A stretch of DNA of 15,927 bases from JBEIUL01 sp044356865 (GTDB lineage Bacteria > Planctomycetota > Phycisphaerae > Phycisphaerales > SM1A02). Each line of letters begins with the position of its first letter. Position 1 is the first letter of the stretch. The DNA is taken from contig JBIKVN010000046.1 in assembly GCA_044356865.1 (NCBI GenBank), positions 1 to 15,927 of the forward strand, in the 5' to 3' direction. A program made the translations under genes and the position numbers. Positions 1 to 5,842 of the stretch are shown piece by piece. Under the pieces are notes generated by a model. The model did no database searches. It was not told the origin of the DNA and saw only the letters and a program-made list of their open reading frames with translations.

Positions 1-374
1 ACCACGCGGTACTGCCCGCTCTCGGGATCCTCGCCCTCGGGCACGGTCGTGAAGACCAGCCGGTCGGAGCCGTTGCGGCCGCCGATCACCCCGACCCACC
101 ACGAGCCGTCGGGAAGGTCGTCGCCCGACTGGACCTTCACCGGCTGGAGCCGGCTGATGCCGATTGAGTTCGGCCGTCCCGACGCGAGCCGCCACGGCCC
201 GCCGGTCGAGGGCGGCAGCACGAGCGAGACCGGCTCGCCGAGGTCGAGCTCGAGCCCGGCCTGCTCGGCGACCAGCTGCACGACGGTCTCGTTCGCGGGA
301 ATCGGCTTGCCGGGCGTGCCGCACGCGGCGAGGGCGAGCGGGACGGCGAGGGGCGAAAAACGAAAGATATTCAT
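1..374 (-). CDS. Probable lipoprotein, divergent chagasin-like (I42) domain; 3' end outside window
   Basis: This open frame starts at 374 and runs off the left edge; 124 residues are visible. The N-terminus has a lipoprotein signal: a short basic n-region (MNIFRF), a hydrophobic stretch and the lipobox LAAC with Cys18, so a periplasmic membrane-anchored protein is expected. Residues about 41-61 read as a beta strand followed by LPPSTGGPW, which resembles the N-P-x-T-G-Y-x-W loop of chagasin-family inhibitors. A later GVIGGRNG stretch could be the glycine-rich second loop. The ATG overlaps the TGA of the upstream I42 gene (ATGA), so the two are very likely co-transcribed and translationally coupled. 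The lipoprotein call is firm. The I42 relationship is inferred from loop spacing and the neighbour, and the third loop is not in view. Confidence 0.72.
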   Translation of the reverse strand, partial: MNIFRFSPLAVPLALAACGTPGKPIPANETVVQLVAEQAGLELDLGEPVSLVLPPSTGGPWRLASGRPNSIGISRLQPVKVQSGDDLPDGSWWVGVIGGRNGSDRLVFTTVPEGEDPESGQYRV

Positions 375-784
375 TGGACGGTGACCTCGACGACGCTGGT
401 ACCGGCGGGCGGCGTGTCCTTCTCCCACGGTCGGGCGAGGGAGAACGTCAGCGTCGCCGTGCCGGGGCGGTGGAAGGTGACCGGGAAGACCCACTCCATC
501 GGGCCGCCGAGCGGGCGGCCGCCGTAGCCGCCGAGGGCGGAGGAGGCGAAGTCGCGGGTCTCGACCGGGCCGATCGAGGCGACCGCGGGATCGGAGGAGG
601 TTGCGGTCCACCCGTAGCCGGTGCCGGCGTTCGCCCGCAGGACGAACGGCCGCGAGCCGACCGTCTCGACGAGGGCCGAGGGGCCGGGTGCCGGGATGAA
701 CTCGGGAGCGCCGCCGCGGCAGCCGGCGAGGGTGGCGGCAAGCGTGACGACGACCAGCGGACGGACGGCGTTCATGGCGTTCAT
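371..784 (-). CDS. Chagasin-family (MEROPS I42) protease-inhibitor lipoprotein
   Basis: This 137-residue protein has a lipobox (LAGC, Cys22) followed by one small beta-sandwich domain. All three inhibitor loops of the chagasin/I42 family are recognisable: NAGTGYGW at 52-59 (family NPTTGYxW), GGYGG at 85-89 (family GxGG) and RPWE at 118-121. Family members bind papain-like cysteine proteases by wedging these loops into the active site; here the anchor would place the inhibitor in the periplasm. The start at 784 is chosen because GGAGG lies 10 nt upstream (795-799); a second in-frame ATG at 775 is too far from it. The gene overlaps the next lipoprotein by 4 bp. The open frame continues upstream to 1456, but that extension is antisense to the SIMPL gene and is not credible. 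Confidence 0.9.
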   Translation of the reverse strand: MNAMNAVRPLVVVTLAATLAGCRGGAPEFIPAPGPSALVETVGSRPFVLRANAGTGYGWTATSSDPAVASIGPVETRDFASSALGGYGGRPLGGPMEWVFPVTFHRPGTATLTFSLARPWEKDTPPAGTSVVEVTVQ

Positions 785-956
785 TTGGGGAAGACCTCCG
801 GAGGCGAGCGAAAATCGTACCCGGAACTTGTGCGGTTCCGCGGCGAGTCGCGCCGATCTCCGGTCGCTTGCGCGGCGGTGGGCCGCGCGAACGCCCAAAC
901 ACGCCTCATCGGCAGCCGCCGGGCGGAGCCCGGCCGCGTTCCCTCGGGAGGATCCC
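785..956. promoter_or_regulatory. Divergent intergenic region; candidate promoter and palindrome for the lipoprotein pair
   Basis: This 172-bp gap separates the minus-strand lipoprotein genes from the plus-strand SIMPL gene. On the minus strand a -10-like TACGAT lies at 819-814, about 30 nt before the start codon. Just upstream is the inverted repeat CGGAAC-N7-GTTCCG (822-840), covering the spacer and -35 zone, a position suited to an operator. No convincing -35 is visible. On the plus strand only the ribosome binding site GGGAGG (946-951) is clear. Confidence 0.35.
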
Positions 957-1730
957 ATGTCCGAAACCGCGTCGACCCCGGCGGGCGGCCGCAGCCCGCG
1001 CCTCGCCCTCGCCATGTTCCTGCTGGGGGCGACCCTCGCCTTCGGGCTCATCGCCGCCGCCGGCGCCATCGCCAAGGCCTTCGTGGCCAGCCGCAGCGAG
1101 GCGGGCATCCGCGTGAAGGGCTTCGCCGCGACCGACATCGAAAGCGACCTCGCGACCTGGTCGGCCCGCATCACCGCCCGCGCCGCCACGCTGTCCGATG
1201 CGTACGCGAGGCTCGAGCAGTCGGCGGCCCGGCTGCAGGCCTTCGTCGGCTCGGCCGGCTTCCCCGACTCGACCTGGGTGCTGTCGGCGGTGTCGACGGA
1301 GGAGATCAAGAAGCGCGACAAGGACGGCAACGCGACCAACCAGGTCGAGTCATACGAGCTGACCCAGAGCCTCTCGGTCCGCAGCGAGAAGGTCTGGGAG
1401 GTGTACGACCTCTCGCGGAACGCGACCAGCCTGATCCGCGAGGGGATCGACATCAAGAGCTTCGACCCCGACTACGTCTCGACGCGGATCGAGGCGGTGA
1501 AGCTGACGCTGCTCGAGGCGGCGACCGCCAACGCCCGCGAGCGGGCCGAGACCCTCGCCCGCGGCTCGGGCGGACGGGTCGGCACGCTGACGAGCGCGAA
1601 CCAGGGCGTCTTCCAGATCGTGCCCCGCGACTCGACGAACGTGAGCGACTACGGGAGCTACGACACGAGCACCATCCAGAAGACGGTGAAGGCGGTGGTG
1701 ACGCTGGATTTCGCGGTCGAGGGCGGGTGA
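957..1730 (+). CDS. SIMPL-domain (DUF541) membrane-anchored protein
   Basis: This 257-residue protein has a short N-terminal tail, one hydrophobic segment at about residues 15-41 and then an extracytoplasmic SIMPL (DUF541) domain. The domain is recognised from the opening VKGFAATDIESDLATW, the central alternation of strand and helix, and the late NARERAETLARGSGGRVG segment, where family members carry a conserved A-x-x-R/K-A-E-x-L-A and a GxxxG-type turn. The family is widespread in Gram-negative envelopes, and its molecular function is not well defined. The ATG at 957 is supported by GGGAGG ending 5 nt before it. The gene stands alone, divergent from the lipoprotein pair and convergent with galK. 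It ends close to a repeat element that may serve as its terminator. Confidence 0.92.
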   Translation: MSETASTPAGGRSPRLALAMFLLGATLAFGLIAAAGAIAKAFVASRSEAGIRVKGFAATDIESDLATWSARITARAATLSDAYARLEQSAARLQAFVGSAGFPDSTWVLSAVSTEEIKKRDKDGNATNQVESYELTQSLSVRSEKVWEVYDLSRNATSLIREGIDIKSFDPDYVSTRIEAVKLTLLEAATANARERAETLARGSGGRVGTLTSANQGVFQIVPRDSTNVSDYGSYDTSTIQKTVKAVVTLDFAVEGG

Positions 1731-1814
1731 GCTGGTTTGGGGAGGGTCGGGAGAGGCCTGACGCGGGACTCGCGAGACGTCGACCAACCGCGCCCAACCT
1801 ACGACTGCCCAGCA

Positions 1815-1957
1815 CCCGGAACGACGAGGCCATGCCTCGTCGCGGAAGCACACGGCGGCTGGACGGCACGCAGGCGGACGGCGAAGGTGGGCGGAGGCCG
1901 TCGCGCGAGGGGGCCCGGCGTGAAGGCGACGACGAGGCATGGCCTCGTCGTTCCGGG
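1815..1957. repeat. REPIN-like inverted hairpin doublet, copy A
   Basis: This 143-bp element has perfect 28-bp inverted ends (1815-1842 and 1930-1957). Each end contains a hairpin with 9-bp arms and a 3-nt loop: CGACGAGGC-CAT-GCCTCGTCG on the left (1822-1842), and the same with ATG in the loop on the right (1930-1950). The hairpins are 87 nt apart. The ends are identical to those of the copy at 10396-10539, which lies in the opposite orientation, and the internal sequence is clearly related. Homology continues some 40 bp beyond the hairpins (back to about 1775). It sits between the convergent SIMPL and galK genes, so a bidirectional terminator or mRNA-end role is plausible. The short open frames crossing it are by-products of the palindromes. 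Confidence 0.9.
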
Positions 1958-1995
1958 CTTGCGTGGCTTGCAGCCGGGTTGACCTTTCGGGCCGC

Positions 1996-3198
1996 CTACG
2001 CACCGGTCATGCCGGCACCCGGCCCCGCCCCCGTCACGAACCACCCCGGCTCGCGCCCGAACCTTCTCGCGAACCGCCCCACCGTGCCCGCCGCGACGCG
2101 TTCGGCCTCGCCGCGGGCGACCAGCGCGATCGCGCCCCCGCCGAACCCCCCGCCGGTGAGTCTCGCCCCGAACGCCCCCGCTTCCGCCGCGGCATCGACG
2201 AGCGTATCGAGCTCGTCGATCGAGACCGCGAAATCATCGCGCAGCGACGCATGGCCCTCGAGCAGGATCCGCCCGAGCGTCGCCGCGTCGCCCGCCCCCA
2301 TCGCCCCCATCGCCTTCATCGCTTCTGCCGCCCGCCGCACGCGGACGATCTCGCGAACGACGTGGCGTGCCCGGCGCAGAATCGTCTCGCCGAGGCCGAG
2401 CCGCCCAAGCCACGCCTCGTCACCACCGCGATCGGCGAGCTCGCGCAACCCGCCGCCCCCCGCCTCCGCCACCGCCCGCCCCGCCTCCTCGACCGCCTGT
2501 CGCCGGGCCGCGTACCCGCCGTCGGCCAGCCGGTGCCGCACGCCGGAATCAAAGACGACGATCTCGAGCGACTCGGGCAGCGGCACGAACTCGAAGCTTT
2601 CGTCGCGGCAATCGAGGAGCATCGCATGCCCCGCCCGGCCGAGGGCGGAGATCGCCGGGTCCATCAGCCCGCACGGCACGCCCGCCCACTCGGTCTCAGC
2701 CCGCTGGGCGAGACGCCCGAGCCGCATCCGGCCGAACCAGTCGAGGTCGACGCCCGCAAGCGCGAGGGCCGCCACGCCGGTCGCGATCATGAGCGACGCG
2801 CTCGACGAAAGCCCGCCGCCGAGCGGCAGGTCGCTGGTGATCTCGAGGCGGCACTCGGGCACGGGAACGCCCGCCTCCCGCAGCAGGGCGAGCGTGCCGA
2901 GCGGGTAGTTCGCCCAGCGTTCGGCCGGGGCGGTTCGGCGCGGCCAACCGGAACCCGGCGCAAGCGACACCTCGTGGCCCTTGGCGAGCGAGACGAGCGT
3001 GGTGCCCGAGCCGGTCGGCGACGCGGCGGCGGCGACGGTCGTGCCACGACCGATCGCGACGGGAAGGACGAGGCCCCCCGCGTAATCGGTGTGCTCGCCG
3101 ATGAGGTTGAGGCGCCCGGGGGCGATCGCACGGACCGCCTGGCCCCCGCCGAAACCCGATGCGAAACCTGATTCAGGCGGTTGAAACTGGTCGGACAT
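1996..3198 (-). CDS. galK: Galactokinase
   Basis: This 400-residue GHMP-family sugar kinase phosphorylates galactose at C1 with ATP, the first committed step of the Leloir pathway. The galactokinase signature APGRLNLIGEHTDY lies at 26-39 (Arg29, Glu35, His36, Asp38 in the usual sugar-binding places). The ATP-binding LPLGGGLSSSAS is at 124-135, the catalytic Asp180 is in CGLMDPAIS, and the C-terminal GHMP motif LTGGGFGGG is present. The residue after the catalytic Asp is Pro where most members have Gln (MDQ). The start at 3198 is preferred over the in-frame ATG at 3213 because a TTGCCG-N17-GATGAT promoter lies just upstream of 3198 and overlaps 3213. No Shine-Dalgarno is seen. No galT, galE or sugar transporter gene is adjacent. 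Confidence 0.93.
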   Translation of the reverse strand: MSDQFQPPESGFASGFGGGQAVRAIAPGRLNLIGEHTDYAGGLVLPVAIGRGTTVAAAASPTGSGTTLVSLAKGHEVSLAPGSGWPRRTAPAERWANYPLGTLALLREAGVPVPECRLEITSDLPLGGGLSSSASLMIATGVAALALAGVDLDWFGRMRLGRLAQRAETEWAGVPCGLMDPAISALGRAGHAMLLDCRDESFEFVPLPESLEIVVFDSGVRHRLADGGYAARRQAVEEAGRAVAEAGGGGLRELADRGGDEAWLGRLGLGETILRRARHVVREIVRVRRAAEAMKAMGAMGAGDAATLGRILLEGHASLRDDFAVSIDELDTLVDAAAEAGAFGARLTGGGFGGGAIALVARGEAERVAAGTVGRFARRFGREPGWFVTGAGPGAGMTGA

Positions 3199-3276
3199 CG
3201 TCACCGGGATCATCGCCGCCCGACCGTGCCGCGGCAACCGCGTTGCGACGGGCGGCCCTCTCGCGACAATGCCCAC
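3199..3276. promoter_or_regulatory. Back-to-back promoters of galK and the HNH gene
   Basis: For galK (minus strand) there is a -35-like TTGCCG (3237-3232), a 17-nt spacer and a -10-like GATGAT (3214-3209) ending 10 nt before the ATG. For the HNH gene (plus strand) there is TTGCGA (3243-3248), a 16-nt spacer and GACAAT (3265-3270) ending 6 nt before the GTG. The two -35 elements are only 5 bp apart, so polymerases would compete. Both predicted transcripts start at or within a few nucleotides of the start codon, matching the absence of ribosome binding sites. Confidence 0.5.
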
Positions 3277-4374
3277 GTGCCCGCCCCAACCGCCGCATTC
3301 CAGCTCGAGTTCCTCGCGAAGGTCGAGCGGCTGCTCGCGACGGGCGGGTTCACCGCGACCTACAAGTTCGCGTTGCTGATCGCCCTGGCGAACGTGGCGG
3401 TCGAGCGGGGCGACGATTCCGGGCGCGAGATGCGGGTGGATCTCGGCGAACTCTCCCGCGAGTTCACGCGGCTTTACTGGAACTCGGCGAAGCCGTATCC
3501 CGGGACGGGCCGGGTGCTGACGCATTCGCGCACGAAGGGAAACGCGGCGATCCTGGGACTCCTCGCGCCGCACGTCGAGGCCTACGGCCGGCCGGAGGAG
3601 GCGATGCGGCGGTCGCCCGGCGAGACGCAGCAGCTCATCGAGAAGGTCCGCCGGCAGGTCCTCTGCCGCTACCCGCTCTACCACCTGCAGCTCTTCGAGG
3701 GCACGAGCACCCAAGAAAAGCTGTTCGACGATTTCCTGTACGAGCTGCCGAGCCCGAACGAGGCCGTGCGCGTCAAGCAGCGCGAGATCCATCTCAAGCC
3801 CGGCGTCGCCGCCTGCCTTCGCAGCCTGCACGGGGTCATCGTCTCGATGTGCGAGGCGGCGTGGGCCCGCTGGATCCGCGAGCGAAACGAGTCGCTCGGC
3901 GCCGATCGCCGGCTCGAGGCATTCCTGTTCGGCCAGGACCGCGAGGCCCTGTCACGGCTCGCGAAGCCCCTCCACGAGATGCAGGAGGGCCGGTGCTTCT
4001 ACTCCGGCGACCGTCTCGCGACGCCCGCGTCCGGCGAGGTCGATCACTTCATCCCGTGGTCGCTGTACCCCTGCAACAGCCCGTTCAACCTGGTGCTGGC
4101 GAAGACCTCGGTGAACCGGGCGAAGTCGAACCTGCTGCCGAGTGCAAGGCATCTTGAGCAGTTCGTGCGAAGGAATCGGGAGCAGGCGGGACGGCTGGTC
4201 GAGCCGTTGCCGACGGGTTGCGGGGCGACGGCCGGGGACGCGGCGGCGGTTCGGGCGATCGTGCGGTGGGCGTATGCGGGAGGTCGACGCGTCCGCCACT
4301 ACTGGTGGGACCTGTCGAATGGAGGCAGGCTGATTCCTTCAAACGAGGAATGGGAGACGTTGATCGAGGATTGA
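3277..4374 (+). CDS. HNH endonuclease-like protein (orphan)
   Basis: This protein has 365 residues from the GTG at 3277. The N-terminal half is a helical region with a recognisable FTATYKFALLIALANVAVE segment, typical of a bacterial family annotated as HNH endonucleases. The C-terminal part holds the HNH core EVDHFIPWSLYP (Asp256, His257), then Asn271 (FNLVLAK) and Asn280 (VNRAK), in the usual order for a beta-beta-alpha-metal nuclease. The zinc-knuckle cysteines common in this fold are mostly absent: Cys240 remains in CFYSG, but its partner is Ser and the usual Cys before Asn280 is Val. No methyltransferase, specificity subunit or toxin/immunity partner is adjacent, so restriction is only one possibility. 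An upstream TTG (3181) would overlap galK and gives an unconserved, Arg-rich extension, so GTG is preferred. Confidence 0.8.
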   Translation: MPAPTAAFQLEFLAKVERLLATGGFTATYKFALLIALANVAVERGDDSGREMRVDLGELSREFTRLYWNSAKPYPGTGRVLTHSRTKGNAAILGLLAPHVEAYGRPEEAMRRSPGETQQLIEKVRRQVLCRYPLYHLQLFEGTSTQEKLFDDFLYELPSPNEAVRVKQREIHLKPGVAACLRSLHGVIVSMCEAAWARWIRERNESLGADRRLEAFLFGQDREALSRLAKPLHEMQEGRCFYSGDRLATPASGEVDHFIPWSLYPCNSPFNLVLAKTSVNRAKSNLLPSARHLEQFVRRNREQAGRLVEPLPTGCGATAGDAAAVRAIVRWAYAGGRRVRHYWWDLSNGGRLIPSNEEWETLIED

Positions 4375-4470
4375 TTTCGCGAACTCGCAGGCCGCTGAAC
4401 CACCCTCGAGAAGTCCGCGTCGGCATTCGGCCGCCCTCGATGGACACCGACGCCATCCGCGGGTTGAGCG

Positions 4471-4548
4471 CGGAGCGACGAGGCCATGCCTCGTCGTGGC
4501 CTTCAGCCGCGGGGTGGTTCGTCGACGGGGCATGGCCCCGTCGTTCCG
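4471..4548. repeat. REPIN-like hairpin doublet, shortened copy B
   Basis: The left hairpin is CGACGAGGC-CAT-GCCTCGTCG (4476-4496). The right hairpin is CGACGGGGC-ATG-GCCCCGTCG (4523-4543). Only 26 nt separate them, against 87-88 nt in the long copies, so about 60 nt of the interior is missing. In the right hairpin both arms changed together (A to G with the opposing T to C), which keeps the stem paired. Upstream, 4429-4470 matches the sequence before the copy at 10396 (CCGCCCT, then a shared TCCGCGGGTTG), so the repeat unit extends to the left. It lies 3' of the HNH gene. Confidence 0.85.
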
Positions 4549-4978
4549 TGTTGGGGTGTCCACGAGTCGGGTGGAGGGCCACGAAACCAAGTGGCCGACG
4601 CGGGCAGGCGACCGGCGGTCCGCCACGAGCATCGGGCGAGACGGGCCGCCCCCAGCCATCACCCCGCATCGCGGCGGAGGCTTGCCTGCTCGACCGAGCA
4701 TCACGGCTGGGGTTGCTGGCCGAGATCACGGATCCAGACCTCCTTGTCTCAGCCTCACCCTCCGATTCCCGGGATATCCGGGTAGGGATTTGTTCAAACT
4801 TCCCCATTCCGGACCCATTTCCGCGCTGAAAAGCCGTACACCATGGGGTCGAGGGGTCACCGAAGTCCCCGGCACCCGTCCCCCTCCAGCCTCTCACCCA
4901 CCCTTCGCGGCCGCAGGAAGTTTCCCGCCATCGCGGAACCCCGACCTCCCTGAGGCCTTTCCGAGGAACGACTCCCCC
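4549..4978. other. Gap before the Rrf2 gene: decayed repeat sequence, then probable promoter region
   Basis: No credible gene was seen here. About 4549-4720 looks like degraded repeat material: GACC-GGC-GGTC at 4610-4620 echoes the second hairpin family, and CCCCAGCC (4650-4657) pairs with GGCTGGGG (4705-4712). From about 4740 the sequence is less GC-rich and non-repetitive, as expected for a promoter and leader. The Rrf2 start is preceded by GAGGA (4963-4967), about 11 nt away. Confidence 0.5.
4768..4782. promoter_or_regulatory. Candidate operator palindrome upstream of the Rrf2 gene
   Basis: CCCGG-GATAT-CCGGG is a perfect 5-bp inverted repeat about 200 bp before the Rrf2 start, at the edge of a less GC-rich stretch containing TTTGTTCAAAC. 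Rrf2 regulators often bind short dyads in their own promoters. It does not match the TTGGCC sites downstream, so the assignment is weak. Confidence 0.22.
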
Positions 4979-5491
4979 ATGTACGGCAAGCAGACCGAAC
5001 GAGCCATCGCCGCCATGAGCCGCCTCGCCGAGGTGTGGGACGGCGGCAAGACCCGCCTTTCGGCCTTCGACATCGCCGACCAGCGGGCCCTGCCCCGGGC
5101 GATGGTCGCGAAGCTCCTCTCGATGCTTTCGAAGGCCGAACTCGTGAATGGCTCGCCCGGCCCCGGCGGCGGCTACGCCCTCGCCCGTCACCCGAAGGAG
5201 ATCTCGCTGCACCAGGTCTGGTGCCTCTTCGAACGCGAGGACACCAGCCCCACCTGCCCCTTCGGCGGCGGCATCTGCGGCGTCGGCGAGCCGTGCGCCT
5301 TGCACGACCGGCTGGTGCAGATGAACAGCTCGCTGCGCAATCTCTTGCACGACACGACGTTCGAGATCTTCCGGGAGGCGGCCCAGGAAAAGGGCCTGAA
5401 GCCCGTGCCGCTGACCATGTCGGCGGACCGACCGCGTGAGTCGTACCGAGCCCCGGTCCACCGCTCGGGGATCAAGCCGGGCGGATCCTGA
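4979..5491 (+). CDS. Rrf2-family Fe-S transcriptional regulator
   Basis: This 170-residue protein has an N-terminal winged helix-turn-helix: the recognition region DIADQRALPRAMVAKLLSML lies at about 31-50 and the classic Rrf2 wing GPGGGYALAR at 61-70. The cluster-binding segment follows with Cys93, Cys100 and Cys106 in CPFGGGICGVGEPCALHD. This is the three-cysteine arrangement of Fe-S members such as IscR, NsrR and RirA, which sense cluster status, nitric oxide or iron. The C-terminus carries about 30 extra, proline- and arginine-rich residues. The gene is followed by fumC after 351 bp of repeated sites. Because class II fumarase has no Fe-S cluster, an Fe-S sensor beside it suggests redox or iron control; this is inferred from context. 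The specific subfamily and ligand cannot be read from the sequence. Confidence 0.9.
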   Translation: MYGKQTERAIAAMSRLAEVWDGGKTRLSAFDIADQRALPRAMVAKLLSMLSKAELVNGSPGPGGGYALARHPKEISLHQVWCLFEREDTSPTCPFGGGICGVGEPCALHDRLVQMNSSLRNLLHDTTFEIFREAAQEKGLKPVPLTMSADRPRESYRAPVHRSGIKPGGS

Positions 5492-5501
5492 GTCGTGAGG
5501 A

Positions 5502-5790
5502 TTTGGCCTGTGGAAGAGGACGTGGCCTGTCCAAGACCACGTGTTCTCGGACCATGAGCGGCATCTTCGGCGTTTCCTCGGCCCGTTTTTGCGGTCGCTG
5601 AGACTTTGGCCTGTCCAATTCTGAAAGTTATTGAACATGCTCGGTGGTGGTTGACTGGAAAACGTTGAGCGAGATGCGAAAGACGGCCAACGAGAATTGG
5701 CCTGTCCAAACCCACCTGTTCTCAGACGATGAACCGCTCACTGGTTCCGACTCCGCCTTCCCGGGGTCGCTGAGCATTTGGCCCGTCCAA
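5502..5790. repeat. Array of five TTGGCCTGTCCAA-like sites between the Rrf2 gene and fumC
   Basis: The sites are at 5503-5515 (TTGGCCTGTGGAA, decayed), 5522-5534 (GTGGCCTGTCCAA), 5606-5618 and 5697-5709 (both TTGGCCTGTCCAA) and 5778-5790 (TTGGCCCGTCCAA). The core is an interrupted dyad, TTGG-N5-CCAA. Most copies are preceded by a GAG-N-A stretch. Steps between the last four are 84, 91 and 81 bp. The segments after sites 2 and 4 share further similarity (TGTTCTC, then GGTCGCTGAG just before sites 3 and 5), so part of the region derives from tandem duplication of a unit of roughly 170-180 bp. Site 5 lies directly upstream of the fumC promoter position. It may be an operator array for the neighbouring regulator or a decaying repeat. 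Confidence 0.7.
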
Positions 5791-5813
5791 ACCCGCTCTT
5801 CTCCGGAACGACA

Positions 5814-5835
5814 TAGGCTCCCCCCTTCCCCCGGA
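5814..5835 (+). promoter_or_regulatory. Possible fumC -10 element and ribosome binding site
   Basis: A -10-like TAGGCT lies at 5814-5819, and GGAG at 5832-5835 sits 7 nt before the GTG start of fumC. No good -35 is visible. The last TTGGCC site ends at 5790, which would place it just upstream of the -35 position of this promoter. Confidence 0.35.
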
Positions 5836-5842
5836 GCACTCC

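Noticed and set aside
785..1456. N-terminal extension of the chagasin-like frame
   Set aside because: The extension is antisense to the SIMPL gene, while a lipoprotein signal and ribosome binding site fit the start at 784.
1815..1957. Insertion sequence with terminal inverted repeats
   Set aside because: It is only 143 bp with no transposase, and each end is itself a hairpin, so a non-autonomous REPIN-like element fits better.
1737..2044. Small open frames with repeated peptides such as RNDEAMPRRG and GTTRPCLVV
   Set aside because: These peptides are the translated hairpin repeats and recur in every repeat gap on both strands. They are not protein families.
2655..2670. Inactive galactokinase because of MDP in place of MDQ
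   Set aside because: The catalytic Asp and all other motifs are intact. A change at the next position alone does not support loss of function.
164..2908. 914-residue plus-strand open frame
   Set aside because: Arg/Ala-rich translation with no domain. It runs antisense or out of frame through the lipoprotein, SIMPL and galK genes, and is a product of high GC content.
4085..5638. 517-residue minus-strand frame antisense to the Rrf2 gene
   Set aside because: It has no recognisable domain and spans repeats and the antisense of two clear genes.
5502..5790. CRISPR array
   Set aside because: The repeats are only about 13 bp, with unequal spacing and related, not unique, intervening sequence. No cas gene is nearby.
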